Shown here: positions 1 through 10,296 of the stretch, piece by piece | How positions within the stretch are numbered: position 1 is the first letter of the stretch | Layout: each line of letters opens with the position of its first letter | Assembly: GCA_019828565.1 (NCBI GenBank) | Contig: JAHDYR010000005.1 | Location: 620,001-684,000, forward strand | Source: Carpediemonas membranifera | Taxonomy: Eukaryota > Fornicata | DNA: 64,000 nt | Reading direction: 5' to 3' | Translations under genes and position numbers: made by a program | Notes under the pieces: generated by a model | Seen by the model: only the letters and a program-made list of their open reading frames with translations | What the model was told of the DNA's origin: nothing | The model's database searches: none

Positions 1-1452
1 ATCGATAGGGCCTTGGCCGTGACGGCAGAGTGTGCCGTGCAGCACAGCCTGCGCCGCGAGGTCCGCCTGAAACATGGCCTACCCCTCGTGCTCGGATTCC
101 TCAAGCCCAAGTCGAAGCGCCATGCCACGCTGCCCCTCGAGGCGTCCCGGGCGATGGCGGCGCTGCTCGAGTCCAAGGCCAACCGGTCTGTGGTGATCGG
201 GCTGGGCGGGGTGGCTACGATCACGGGGCTGGCCAACGGGGCCATGCATGACCTCACAGACGAGCGGAAGCAGGTCGTCGCCCACTGCATGCGGTGTCTG
301 CGCCAGTTCATCGTGACCCACCCCGACGCCCTCTCCTCCACCGCTGTCAGCGACACCGTGCTCAGCGTGCTCAGTCAGGTCGACTACCCCCCGGCCCTCG
401 AGCACGCTGCGGCCCTCATGGCCGACCTCTCGAAGCACACCGAGGTCCAGGGCATCGTACACCGCAGCAAGGGCGTGTCGTCGCTGTGCAGGCTGGTTGA
501 CCGGCCCGGCCCCCTGACGTCCCAGGCGCTGACGGCGCTGACCCACCTCGCCGAGTACCCGCCCAACCGGAAGGCCATGATCCAGAACAAGCTGCCCCCC
601 ACCCTCGCCTCCCTGCTCAAGCACCACGACGAGGTGCTCGTCGGCAACGCCGCGCTGCTAATCTCCGCGCTCGCCCAGAACGAGGAGGGCCGGAACGCCA
701 TCAAGCGGTCCGGCAGCCTCTCGATGCTCGTCGGCCACCTCAAGGCGATCAACCCAAAGCTCCTCAGCGACGTCTCGACTGCCCTGGCAACGATGGGACG
801 CGACCCAAAGGCTGCCGACGAGATCGTCAAGGCGGACGGCATCCGGCTGCTGTGGTCCCTGCTGAAGATGGAGGACCCCGCTGTCGTCGCCGCAGCGGCC
901 TCTGCCCTCGTGCCGCTGCTCGAGCCCGTCGCCCGCAGCGCCATGGTCGGCCGCACCTTCCACGGCGGGCCCTTCATCGTGGCTTCGTTGTTCAAGAGCA
1001 CGAACGAGGCCGTGCTGGGCTATGCCTGCGCCCTCGTGTCGCAGCTGGTGAAGGACCCTGAGAACTGCCTGATCATGACCGAGCTTGGGGTTATTGATGA
1101 TCTCTGCAGATTGGTCCGTATCACAAAATCTGATCTGATACGGCAGCATGCGGCGAATGCTCTGGGCTATATGGCCGATTCTGGGTCTAACCGCGAGTAC
1201 ATCGGCCAGCAGGACGTGCTGCAGCCGCTGGTCCGCTTCCTCACGGACACAGCAGACGAGGCGGTTCACAGGGCAACCGCCCACGCCCTCAGCAGCCTCG
1301 CGTCGAACGCGGACAACGCCATGGTGCTGCGGGACGTCGGGGCGCACATCCCGCTGGTGAAGCTGATGGCGTGCGACGACGAGGTCGCCCAGATGGCGGC
1401 GGCCGACGCTGTGCGGCAGCTCAGGATCCACTACGTCGCCAGGATGCACTAA
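1..1452 (+). CDS. ODAD2: ODAD2/ARMC4-like armadillo-repeat protein, C-terminal part
   Basis: The frame is already open at base 1, so the gene starts outside the window; 483 codons remain before the stop at 1450-1452. The protein is a run of roughly ten helical armadillo repeats of about 42 residues with typical hydrophobic spacing. The last third resembles the C-terminus of ARMC4/ODAD2: 'DGIRLLWSLLK', then 'LVKDPENCLIMTELGVIDDL', 'LVRFLTDTADEAVHRATAHA' and a final repeat ending in a short basic tail. ODAD2 belongs to the complex that docks outer dynein arms on ciliary doublet microtubules. The gene converges on the DOCK gene, with 48 nt between the stops. No intron is needed in the visible part. 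SPAG6 and other armadillo proteins are the alternatives; the armadillo fold is certain, the orthology likely. Confidence 0.72.
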   Translation: MDRALAVTAECAVQHSLRREVRLKHGLPLVLGFLKPKSKRHATLPLEASRAMAALLESKANRSVVIGLGGVATITGLANGAMHDLTDERKQVVAHCMRCLRQFIVTHPDALSSTAVSDTVLSVLSQVDYPPALEHAAALMADLSKHTEVQGIVHRSKGVSSLCRLVDRPGPLTSQALTALTHLAEYPPNRKAMIQNKLPPTLASLLKHHDEVLVGNAALLISALAQNEEGRNAIKRSGSLSMLVGHLKAINPKLLSDVSTALATMGRDPKAADEIVKADGIRLLWSLLKMEDPAVVAAAASALVPLLEPVARSAMVGRTFHGGPFIVASLFKSTNEAVLGYACALVSQLVKDPENCLIMTELGVIDDLCRLVRITKSDLIRQHAANALGYMADSGSNREYIGQQDVLQPLVRFLTDTADEAVHRATAHALSSLASNADNAMVLRDVGAHIPLVKLMACDDEVAQMAAADAVRQLRIHYVARMH

Positions 1453-1500
1453 TTACTGACTAAATATCGGATAGGCACCGTATTTACTATGCGGGTCGAC

Positions 1501-4500
1501 TCACTCGACGGTCTCTGCCATCTCTATGGCGGCCCACTCGATCTCTGGCAGCTCGACCAGCTCTCCAAGGTCTGCGACGAGCGTCCTGAGTCCCTTCACA
1601 CACTCGACGTGGAAGGGAACACGATCGGGCGGGACGATGGCCTTGCCGACCTTGAGCGTCTCGAAGGACACCGTGACGAGCTCCACCAACCGAGTCTTGA
1701 GGTCAGCAAGCCTCTCATCCCCGTCAGGAGACTTCAGGAACGCCCTCGCCGTCTCCGCCGGCCCGGCGTTGACCTGGACCCGGACGGACCCTGCGACGAT
1801 GATCTGGAGCGAGTCGATCTCTGGGGGCTCGCGTTCAGCCTCGCCCCGCAGCTTAGCGATCTGTGCCTCAAGCGTGCTGATGGACGTCTGGAGGGGGTCG
1901 ATCGTCAGCGAGAACTTCGCCTCTACGACAGACCGCTTGCTGATGGCCGGCAGCGACACGGTCGTGCGTAGCACGGTGAGGATCGACCCTAGATTACTCG
2001 GGGTGGCAGTTGACAGCTTGCCACCACCGACGACGTAGGGGTTCTCGTAGAAGAAGTGCGTCACGCCCGTCTTGGCCTCGAACGCGTTCCGGGGCTGCGG
2101 AATGGTGGTCCCGTCGACAGTGCCGAAAAAGGGCTTGACTGTCGTCAGCTGGAGATAGGCTTTGTCGGGGTCGAGCTCAGCGGGGTTGAGCGGCTTGCCC
2201 TCGGTCACCATGACCAGTTTGGGACCAAGCTGCTGCCCCCAGAAGTCCTGCAAACGGCCCTTGATCTCCGGCAGCCGGCACAGGCCGGACTCGCGGTATA
2301 TGTACTCCTTGCCGTCGTTGAGGGGTCCGAAGGCCGCGCCGAAGAAGCCAACGCGGTAGAACGTGCCGATCGGCCGCTCGCCGTGCAGCCCCGCGACCGC
2401 CCGGATGTGCGTGGCGACGCCGACGAGGTCCGTCTGGACGCGGACGAGCTCGTCGAAGCGGCCGAAGTGCATGCAGAGCTGGGCGGCCGTCGTCAGCACC
2501 GTGTGGGCGAACTCGTACAGCTGGCTGTCCGAGAACCGGCGTGCGGCCTGGGACAGCAGGGCCACGACGGTGCCCTCGTCCGAGCCCTCGCTCAGGAGCT
2601 GGGCGTCCGCCTCGAGCTGCACGGGCATGTCGGGGACAACGGGAGAAAGGTGCCGCCGCAGGGCCTCCGCCAGGCTGAGCTCGTCCCCGAAGGCGCTCAT
2701 GGCGGGCGGAGCGGGCACGGAAAGCATCTCCGCGGTGAGGGCGGCGACGTACAGTACCGCGATGCCAGCCTCGACCATGGGGCGCTTTGTAGTGACCTCG
2801 AGGTGGCGGTTGAGCTCGTCCTCGGGCATCTTGGCGATCTTCTCGAGCTCGGCGGCGGTCGGAGTCGGGTCGAGGTGCTCGACGAGCATGTTAAGGTTGG
2901 CTGCCCTCAGGGCTGGGGTCGCGCTGTACCCATCCGCGATCCTCAGATACATGTCGGCCAGCGTCTCCGGGTCTTGGGCGCCGCCGCTCTCGACGACGAC
3001 CGTATCGTGGACGATGGTGGCGAGGGTCTCCGTCATTGACCGCACGGCCGCCTGGAACAGCGGGTGATTGGGCAGCTTCGTGTCGACCTCGCTGTACGCC
3101 GACAGCGCTGCGAAGCTGGCCCGGACTTGGTCGTCCGCGTCCGTGATGAGGCTGCTGAGGGCACTGAGGCCTGTGATCATCTGGAACTTGACGCGGTTGA
3201 TCTGCCGCATCTCACGGTAGTTGCCCCGCACCAGCGTGTACAGCAGCTGCACGCCGGCCCGACGGTGGTCTGCTGACTTCGACCCCAGTAGCCGCAGTCC
3301 CACGCCAACCAGCGTCCGGGTGTACTCAGCACCCGCACCCCGGAAGAGCTGATCACTGGCGACGTCGCACAGCTGCTGGATGAGGATGGGCAGACGTCGG
3401 GCTGCGATGTCGGATAGCTCGGCACCGGCGACGACGCAAACAGTGTCCAGCACGACCGTGGCGACGGCGGGGGTGGCCATGGCGGGGCCTGTAGCAGTGA
3501 GGATCTCGGACATCACGTGCATCACGCTCAGCAGCGCCTCGCCCGCGGGGGACTCGGTGCGGTCCGCGGGGACAAGCGCCCCGTTGACGGTGCCCATCTG
3601 GGTCGTGTGCATCGAGAGCGTCGGCCGGGACTGCTTGCTAGACCTCGACCCCCGCAGTGTGGACTGGGAGCCGCGGGAGAGTGTGCCGCGGCCCCGGACC
3701 ATGTTTCGGTACTTGGCCTCGAGCTCGGCCTTGGCGTCAAGGGCTGCTGGTACGCCGTCGCCGATCCGTGACTCGCGCTTGACGGCCTGCTGCCTGCTGT
3801 AGGAGAAGAGGCGGACGCTGTCTGTGAGGATTCGGGAGACGGATGCGAGCTGGGCTGGGCTGGCCTGTGCCAGCGTGTCCCAGAGCAGTTGCTGCTCGAT
3901 GCTTGTCAGGATCCACAGGGCGGACTGCAAAACCAGCTCCTGCGACTCCACTAACGACTGCGAGATGTCCCGAGCAAAGGCCGTCGTATAGTGGTCCAGA
4001 ATGGTCAACAGGATCGGGTAGAAGAGCGTCGCCACGCTCGCCTTGAGCGGCAGCATCACGATGTCGTTGCCGTAGCGGACGTCCGCGCGATGCAGCACCT
4101 CGTGGAGCAGGTGGGCGCTGCCCAGACGGACTGTGGTCTTCGTCGACAGCAAACCCCTCTTGACCTCCTCGGCCAGGATTCCGGGCAGCCTCTGGTCCTG
4201 AGAGAGCACGGAGACGGCGTTCCTGACGGACACGACGGCGCCCTTGACTTTGGTGTGCCCGAGCCGGAGGGGCACCGGGTGAGACAGCTGGACGAGCAGG
4301 GGGTGGCTGAATATGACGCGGAGGAATTCAGACCGGGAGTCGCTGATACCAGACGCCTCTCCGTCGTCCCAGACACCGCGTTGGTTGAGGACGTCCGCGA
4401 TGAGGCCGAAGATCTTGCCGTGGTCGCACGTGTACATGAGATCGTACAGGAAGAGCGCCGTAGACGTCGCCAGTGCCTTGAGGTCCGTCAGGCCGAGCGT

Positions 4501-7092
4501 CACCTTGCCCCCACTGCCCTTGCTGCCGCCAATGCATGCGATGAGGGCAGTGACGAGGTTCCCGAGGCACATGTAGAGCGCCTGGCCGAACCAGCCCGAC
4601 CGGTCCGAGTTCCAGTCGGGCCACCCGCCGTGCTGGCTGTGGAGGTCGAGGCGGATGCTCTTGACGATGGCGTCCATGAAGACCCAACCGGTTCTCACCG
4701 TGTCGACGACGGCCCTGGAGTACTGCTTGTCCGTCAGCACGGCCGTCCACGTGTTGATCACGGCGATGTACGATGCCATGCGGTCGCCCCCGAATCCCGT
4801 GAGATCGAGCACGTGCTTGAGATAGGTATCCACGACGCCCACCCGCTCGCCCCCCTCGAGCACCATGCCGTCGACCGTCGAGACAAAGTTGGCGATGGCG
4901 ATGAGCGCCTCGGCGGCCAGCGGCAGGCCGTTGGGCAGCCCATGGAAGCTAACAACGAGCTTGAACAGCACCGTCATGATTACGGGCAGCGACTCGACCA
5001 GCTCCGGGTCTGGGCGCCGCGTCAGGTTGCGGAGAGTCTCGCGGGCGTGCGTGTCGAAGGTCTTGCGGTCACCGATGGCGCTGTGGCCGACGGAGACTAT
5101 ATCGAACAGGCGGTAGAGCCCGGCGATGGCGCCCGAGCTCGTGTGCATCGTCGAAACGGAGGCGGCGCTGAGCTCTACGATGGGCTGGCCCCTGTCGTGG
5201 AACTGGAGCTCCTCGGGCGGGGTCCGGCCCGTGAATGCGGCCAGATAGCCGGAGACTGGCTCGACGGCGAGGGGGAACCCGGCCAGCTCCGTGTCGGTGA
5301 GCCGGTCGTCCTGCATGAGGGGGAATGCGGTGAACCCGATGGGCGTCATGATGTCGCCGGGCTTGTCCTTGACGGTGATGTGGTAGAAGGTGATGCGGAC
5401 GTGGTGGCTTTCAGTGCAGGGGAACGGTAGCTGGATGCGGGCCTCGTCGCTGAAGAACCTCGTCTTGGCGTGGTAGACCGTCGCCGAGTAGTGCTCCGTC
5501 CGGTATCCGCTGATGCCCTCCTTGGGCAGGATCAACTTCAGCGGCTCGGCATCGACGTCGTCTGTGGCGAACAGCTGGATCTTGGCGATGATGTTGCGGC
5601 ACGCCACCCTCTTGACTCGGTTGAAGTCGACCTTGAGCAGTCGGACGAACATGAGCTCCATGTACCGCAGGGCCGGCTGGACGACGGCGCTGAACGACTC
5701 GCTAACCTTGACGCGCTCATTCGCAAGCCCGACCTCGTCGCCGCACTTCGACACGTCCACGCCGCTCAGGGACAGGATGGTGGGCAGACTCGCCGAGCAG
5801 GGCCCCTCCTGGCATGCGCTGACATCGGTGGCGGCGTCCTTCAGGGGGATCAGGTCGGGTGTCACCCGGAGCTTGGGAATGAGAGTCACGTGCTTGTCAT
5901 CTTCGGGGTCCGCGGCCGGGACGAGCGGGGAGCCTGACACCGTACTGGATCTCGAGGACGCATACCGGTTAGGGTATGCCTTGGGCTTGCGGGGTGACCC
6001 GGCGAAGTGAGCCCGGACAGTGCTAAGCGGCATCGTCAGCGCGGCCCCGATCACGGCGACGGAGGCCTTGGTCGGCCTGAGACGCTGAGTGTGGGTTGGG
6101 CTAAGCATCTCCTTGGACGCCGCGATGATGGCGGCGTCGGTGAGGTCCGCGGGGGTCTTGGGTCGCATCAGGGGGAGCTGGTTGAGCCCGGCGAGGTCGA
6201 ACGTCGGGACCTCCTGGCGCCGCACCAAGGAGTACACGGGCATTGCGGACCACAGGATGCACTGGCGGCACTGCCGCAGTCGGGTGAAGTGCGCCGCATT
6301 CTTGGTGCGGTGCTTGGCCACGCGGTCTGCGCTGGGGCGGGTCATCAGGTCGAGCGTGGCGTCGTCGCCCTGGATGACGCGGAAGAGGCGGCACACGAGG
6401 AAGATGTCGATGCTCGGCTCGGCGACAGTGAAGATCGTCGTGTGGGACGGCGATGGGTCCTCGCAGACCAGCATCCGGTCCTCCTCCCCGTTCAGGGGCA
6501 CACTGAACTCCTCGCTGAGTCGCTTCCCCGTGCGGCCGTTGACGAGGACAAAAGACCCCCACAACGGCTCGATCGGGCCGTCCTTCAGCATCAGGCCCGC
6601 TACGTGCAGCAGGAAGGACGTGCCGTCGTTGGTTTGGAAGGGCGCGATGGCAGGGTGATCCCGGAAGCACAGGTTGCTGACAATGTTGGCGGGCTCGGTC
6701 GGCTTGAAGGCCACCAGAAGTGGCTGGCGACTATTGTCGTTGAGCTTTGTCAGCTCAGCGATGTTTGGTCTGTCGAGGGCCATGGCTGGGTCGCACAGGT
6801 CTGTCTGCACGGCGTCGGGGAACAGGGCGTTGACACCAGCACGGGACTCCTTGCGGGCCTCCGCGGGGAAGACGTGCTTCACATCAGGAGGAACTACTGG
6901 TGGATACGGTTCATCGCGGATCTCCACCGTCCTGTAGGGCGTCGAGTAGAACTGGCCGAATTCCTGGACATACGCCGAATCAGCTTCCTCTTTGTACTTA
7001 AGAGGCAGCGATGGACGCAAGCAATCATTCTCCTTGTCGTGTTGTTCTAGGCGAAGCTCGTCCGGTTGAATCTGACCGAGCACAGACGCCAT
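1501..7092 (-). CDS. DOCK-family guanine nucleotide exchange factor
   Basis: This is an uninterrupted 1863-residue protein starting at an ATG (7090-7092). Residues about 490-625 form a DHR-1 (C2-like) domain: 'ATVYHAKTRFFSDEARIQLP' followed by 'HHVRITFYHITVKDKPG'. Residues about 1380-1850 form the catalytic DHR-2 domain: 'YRVGFFGAAFGPLNDGKEYI', 'LQLTTVKPFFG' and 'VTHFFYENPYVV', which match the invariant FYRVGFYG / YLQLT-VKPYF / FxxExPY blocks of DOCK GEFs. The middle is helical and unrecognised, as is usual for DOCK proteins. DOCK proteins load GTP on Rac/Cdc42-type GTPases at membranes to drive actin remodelling. No SH3 or PH domain is visible at the N-terminus. Length is within the family's 1,800-2,100 range. 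The subfamily cannot be told by eye. It lies 152 nt downstream of the coiled-coil gene on the same strand. Confidence 0.9.
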   Translation of the reverse strand: MASVLGQIQPDELRLEQHDKENDCLRPSLPLKYKEEADSAYVQEFGQFYSTPYRTVEIRDEPYPPVVPPDVKHVFPAEARKESRAGVNALFPDAVQTDLCDPAMALDRPNIAELTKLNDNSRQPLLVAFKPTEPANIVSNLCFRDHPAIAPFQTNDGTSFLLHVAGLMLKDGPIEPLWGSFVLVNGRTGKRLSEEFSVPLNGEEDRMLVCEDPSPSHTTIFTVAEPSIDIFLVCRLFRVIQGDDATLDLMTRPSADRVAKHRTKNAAHFTRLRQCRQCILWSAMPVYSLVRRQEVPTFDLAGLNQLPLMRPKTPADLTDAAIIAASKEMLSPTHTQRLRPTKASVAVIGAALTMPLSTVRAHFAGSPRKPKAYPNRYASSRSSTVSGSPLVPAADPEDDKHVTLIPKLRVTPDLIPLKDAATDVSACQEGPCSASLPTILSLSGVDVSKCGDEVGLANERVKVSESFSAVVQPALRYMELMFVRLLKVDFNRVKRVACRNIIAKIQLFATDDVDAEPLKLILPKEGISGYRTEHYSATVYHAKTRFFSDEARIQLPFPCTESHHVRITFYHITVKDKPGDIMTPIGFTAFPLMQDDRLTDTELAGFPLAVEPVSGYLAAFTGRTPPEELQFHDRGQPIVELSAASVSTMHTSSGAIAGLYRLFDIVSVGHSAIGDRKTFDTHARETLRNLTRRPDPELVESLPVIMTVLFKLVVSFHGLPNGLPLAAEALIAIANFVSTVDGMVLEGGERVGVVDTYLKHVLDLTGFGGDRMASYIAVINTWTAVLTDKQYSRAVVDTVRTGWVFMDAIVKSIRLDLHSQHGGWPDWNSDRSGWFGQALYMCLGNLVTALIACIGGSKGSGGKVTLGLTDLKALATSTALFLYDLMYTCDHGKIFGLIADVLNQRGVWDDGEASGISDSRSEFLRVIFSHPLLVQLSHPVPLRLGHTKVKGAVVSVRNAVSVLSQDQRLPGILAEEVKRGLLSTKTTVRLGSAHLLHEVLHRADVRYGNDIVMLPLKASVATLFYPILLTILDHYTTAFARDISQSLVESQELVLQSALWILTSIEQQLLWDTLAQASPAQLASVSRILTDSVRLFSYSRQQAVKRESRIGDGVPAALDAKAELEAKYRNMVRGRGTLSRGSQSTLRGSRSSKQSRPTLSMHTTQMGTVNGALVPADRTESPAGEALLSVMHVMSEILTATGPAMATPAVATVVLDTVCVVAGAELSDIAARRLPILIQQLCDVASDQLFRGAGAEYTRTLVGVGLRLLGSKSADHRRAGVQLLYTLVRGNYREMRQINRVKFQMITGLSALSSLITDADDQVRASFAALSAYSEVDTKLPNHPLFQAAVRSMTETLATIVHDTVVVESGGAQDPETLADMYLRIADGYSATPALRAANLNMLVEHLDPTPTAAELEKIAKMPEDELNRHLEVTTKRPMVEAGIAVLYVAALTAEMLSVPAPPAMSAFGDELSLAEALRRHLSPVVPDMPVQLEADAQLLSEGSDEGTVVALLSQAARRFSDSQLYEFAHTVLTTAAQLCMHFGRFDELVRVQTDLVGVATHIRAVAGLHGERPIGTFYRVGFFGAAFGPLNDGKEYIYRESGLCRLPEIKGRLQDFWGQQLGPKLVMVTEGKPLNPAELDPDKAYLQLTTVKPFFGTVDGTTIPQPRNAFEAKTGVTHFFYENPYVVGGGKLSTATPSNLGSILTVLRTTVSLPAISKRSVVEAKFSLTIDPLQTSISTLEAQIAKLRGEAEREPPEIDSLQIIVAGSVRVQVNAGPAETARAFLKSPDGDERLADLKTRLVELVTVSFETLKVGKAIVPPDRVPFHVECVKGLRTLVADLGELVELPEIEWAAIEMAETVE

Positions 7093-7244
7093 TGTTGGTG
7101 TTTGGGGGGCACATTTATGGCGTTTACGACAACGACCGTAAATCGCCTAGTTGGCCAAGAATGGGCACTAGGACGCCCCGCATGGCCCAGGGCAACACAC
7201 TGTCAACCCCCTGATGGTCACCTATGGTACATTTATCGCGGCGT

Positions 7245-8118
7245 CTACTGGGAGAACGGCGACGTCCACCGCCCCGACACACCCAGCCCCGGGCTGCGGA
7301 CACGGCTCCGCAGCATGCTGACCTGCTGGGACAAGGCGGCCATCGAGTCCGCGGCCATGGCCTTGCGGGCACTGGCCATACTGTCAGATAGGTCCTGGTT
7401 CTCCGAGCGATACGACGCCTCCCGGCCTGCCTGGTCCATCGCGACGTTGAACGTGATCGTGTCGACCTTCTTGGCGAGGGCCGCTTTGAGGTCGTCGATG
7501 ATGTTTTCGAGCACCTCGACGTCGACCTTCCGCTCGAGCACGGTGTTGAGCTCCTTGGGGTCGACGCTGTGTTGCTCGAGGTCCCGCTTGAAGTCCTTGT
7601 ACAACCCCCGCCACTCGGTGAGCTCGGCCAACTGGCGGCGGATGACGGCGTCCCTCTCCCGACCGTCCTTGATCTCGCTGTCGATCCGCTTGCACTGGAG
7701 CCACGTCTCCTCGGTCCTCTCGCGGAGCTTGGCCTCCTCCGTCTCGCGCGCCTCCCTCTCCCGCTTGACGTGAACCAGCAGCGCGTCGATCACCTCGTCC
7801 TTAGCCGCGGACGGCATCTTGCCGACGTCCTCTGTGAGCCGGGCGACGGTGAACTGTGTGAGGGTGGGGGAGGGCACGCACGTCTGTGTTAGACAGCCTG
7901 CCGTTCACCTCGACAAGATCGCGGGCCAGCTGGTCAATCATTGCATCCTTGTCGCGAAGTTCAGCCCGGAGGAAGCCCATTTGCTCCTGCAGTCTGGTGA
8001 CCGTGCGGCCTTGCTTCTCAATAGTCGCATAGAATGCCTCAAACTGACTGCGAATCGTGCTTTGGATGTTATACCAATCTTCGCCTCCAAAAGTGCTTTG
8101 ATTACCACGAAGTGACAT
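7245..8118 (-). CDS. coiled-coil protein, two exons, 28-nt intron
   Basis: Two overlapping frames are joined by removing bases 7881-7854, a 28-nt intron beginning GTGCGT and ending CTCACACAG. The removal is phase 0 and fuses '...VNGRLSNTD' to 'FTVARLTEDVGK...'. Exons are 8118-7882 and 7853-7245, giving 281 residues from the ATG at 8118. The product is almost entirely charged heptad-like helix: residues about 30-75 (QGRTVTRLQEQMGFLRAELR) and 100-230 (E/K/R-rich), with a short Gly/Pro tail. There is no signal peptide or membrane segment. I do not recognise the family; many basal-body and axonemal proteins look like this. Without splicing, exon 1 would run into a Pro/Arg-rich nonsense tail, so the intron call is strong. 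Confidence 0.75.
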
Positions 8119-8251
8119 TGTTCAATCGTTGAATGCGGTTTTGTTTTCTGGTGAACGTTTGGGAAGAAAAATTTTCCCATATCGAATAAAATCCCGCATA
8201 TCTGCGGATCTCATGCCGTTTAGTCGTGGTATACATGTGCAGTGTCCGTCT

Positions 8252-9786
8252 TCAGTAAAATCCGCCCCGCCCCTTCTCCTCGGGGGTCGCCCGGTGCTTC
8301 TGTTTCCTCGAGGCCCGGTTGCCGCCCATCTGCGTCTTGCCGTGCTTGCTCTTCAGGGCGTTCCCGGGCAGGTTGTACCCGTGCATGTGCGGCACCGGCC
8401 CCGACCCGAACTGCATCACCCGTTGGGACACCTGCGGCAGGGACACTCCGGGCAGACCAGCTGGCCCCGGACCGTGATCCGGACTCTGCGCCTTGGGGTG
8501 CAGCGGCCGGTGCTGCGAGGTTGGCGTGGGGTTCTTGCGGCTGACAGGCTTGTACACGGGCGTCTTGTTGCTGGCGTGGGCCTTCTTGGGCCCGTCCAAC
8601 TGACCGGTCGAGTCCGTCCGCTTCACACTCGAGATACTGGGCAGGTCGAACTGCCCCGTGGCCCTCGGCTGTGGCGACCGACCACTCCGGTCGGACGGCG
8701 GCCTGAGGGGCTCGACGGCGCTCTCGTCGTGCCGCCGCCTCGCCTGTTCCGCCCTAATACGTCTGATGTGATCCCGGAACGGCCCTATGACAGTCTCGTC
8801 CCTGGCGGCGACGCTGAGTCTGCGCCGCTCGAGCGCCTCCGCGGACAAGGCGAGGAGGGGGTGCTCCAGCAGCTTGCCCGCTGTCGGCCGCTTGGACGGC
8901 TGGAGCGTCAGGCACTGCTTGACAAAGTCCGCCTCGACCGCGGTGAGGCACGACCTCTCGAGTATGGCGTCGATCTCGAGCGTCGGGCCGGGCTGGGGGC
9001 GGGTCGACCACTCTCCGTTAACCATTCGGGGCATCGGAAGCTTATGGCGGCGGTATATGGGGTTGCATGCGAAGGAGTTGGCCTGCTCTGCGGGGAGTGC
9101 CCCCAGTCCTCGGACGATGCGGGCGATCATGTCGAGGTCCGAGTTGCCGGGGAAGAGCGGCTGGGCCGTCCGCATCTCGTAGTAGAGACACCCCACTGCC
9201 CAGATGTCGACGGCGTGCCCGTAGTTGGGGTATCCGACGAGCAGCTCGGGGGCGCGGTACCAACGGGTCGAGACGTACTCAGTGAGCAGCGTGATATCAG
9301 ACTCCAGGCACCGCGCGAAGCCGAAGTCCGCGATCTTCAGTGACCCGTTGGCGGATATGAGGAGGTTTTCGGGCTTGATGTCACGGTGGACGACGGTCTG
9401 GGTGTGGAGGAACTCGAGGCCCTTCAGCACCTGCCAGATCATGAAGATCACCGTCTCCTGCGTCATGCCCTGCTGGTTCTCTTCGATCATCTCCAGCACG
9501 GTCTTCTCGAGGTACTCGAAGACAAGGTAGTAGCGACCCCCGCGCCTGAATGCTTCGAGGAGAGTAACAACATTCACGAACCGCAACTTCTTAAGCATTC
9601 GGATTTCTCGCAACGCTGTCTTTCTTACTAGCGCGTCATCGTCAGTTTCCTTGAATCGTTTGATTGCTACATAGTTATCTGAGTCCTTATGCCGACACTT
9701 GATCACAACTCCGTATGTTCTGCATGAAAATGTGAAATAGTGACTTACCCTTCGCCTATGAGATGAAGTGTATCGTAAAGGTCCAT
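8252..9786 (-). CDS. CDKL-like (CMGC) serine/threonine kinase, two exons, 29-nt intron
   Basis: Exon 1 is 9786-9749 and exon 2 is 9719-8252; removing the 29-nt intron 9748-9720 (GTAAGT ... TTCATGCAG) restores the glycine loop 'IGEGTYGVV' and gives 501 residues. The kinase domain covers residues about 4-290: 'VAIKRF' lysine, 'TALREIRMLKKL' C-helix (CDKL NKxAxRE type), 'HRDIKPENLL' catalytic loop, 'DFGFAR', and a TEY activation motif before 'STRWYRAPELL'. These features fit the CDKL group, which regulates cilium length in flagellates. The roughly 200-residue tail is basic, Ser/Pro/Gln-rich and low complexity. Taking the unspliced frame upstream would replace the glycine loop with unrelated residues, so the intron is well supported. 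The Fanzor locus lies on the opposite strand just upstream. Confidence 0.88.
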
Positions 9787-9888
9787 GTTTTGTTAAGTTG
9801 GGGACGGTTTTCCGCGCACAGAACGCGGCTATCAGTTTCGCCAAAAAACGCAGAATAAGGCACCGGTCGGTGTGCTATTGAAGGGTCA

Positions 9889-9913
9889 AACAATGTGTTT
9901 ATACTGCGCAACA
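9889..9913. repeat. left direct repeat flanking the Fanzor-like locus
   Basis: The 25-bp stretch AACAATGTGTTTATACTGCG plus CAACA recurs at 11411-11433 in the same orientation with only a 2-bp indel (GT). The two copies bracket the Fanzor-like gene. Confidence 0.6.
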
Positions 9914-10296
9914 CTGCCCTGTCTCCCTCCTACTCACGTCTTAAGTTGGTAGGGGGATCGTCTTCTCCAGGGCTTCCACAAGGCGTCTTCTTGGTGGACG
10001 TCAGTACAGCTGCAAACATCACAATCGCTCACACGTCGTCTCATTGTCTTCTATTCCACATTAAATTCACTTCTACACTTGTATATGCTGGTAATGGTGT
10101 TCATCGTCGGCTCTTATATGACATCTTCATCAATGACCAGCTGCACACCTGTAGTGCGCAACAAGATGGAGATATATACGATCAAAGCCTCCATCAAGCA
10201 AGCTCTCAGACAGAACTACACCGAAGAACGGAGAGTGGGGGATTACGCCGCAGCAAAATATCTCTACTCATGCCTGCTGGCCCGGCTCGCGGTTGA

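Noticed and set aside
3991..5430. 479-residue plus-strand frame antisense to the DOCK gene
   Set aside because: Asp/Glu/Arg/Val/His-rich composition typical of the opposite strand of a GC-rich gene; DOCK motifs on the minus strand are decisive.
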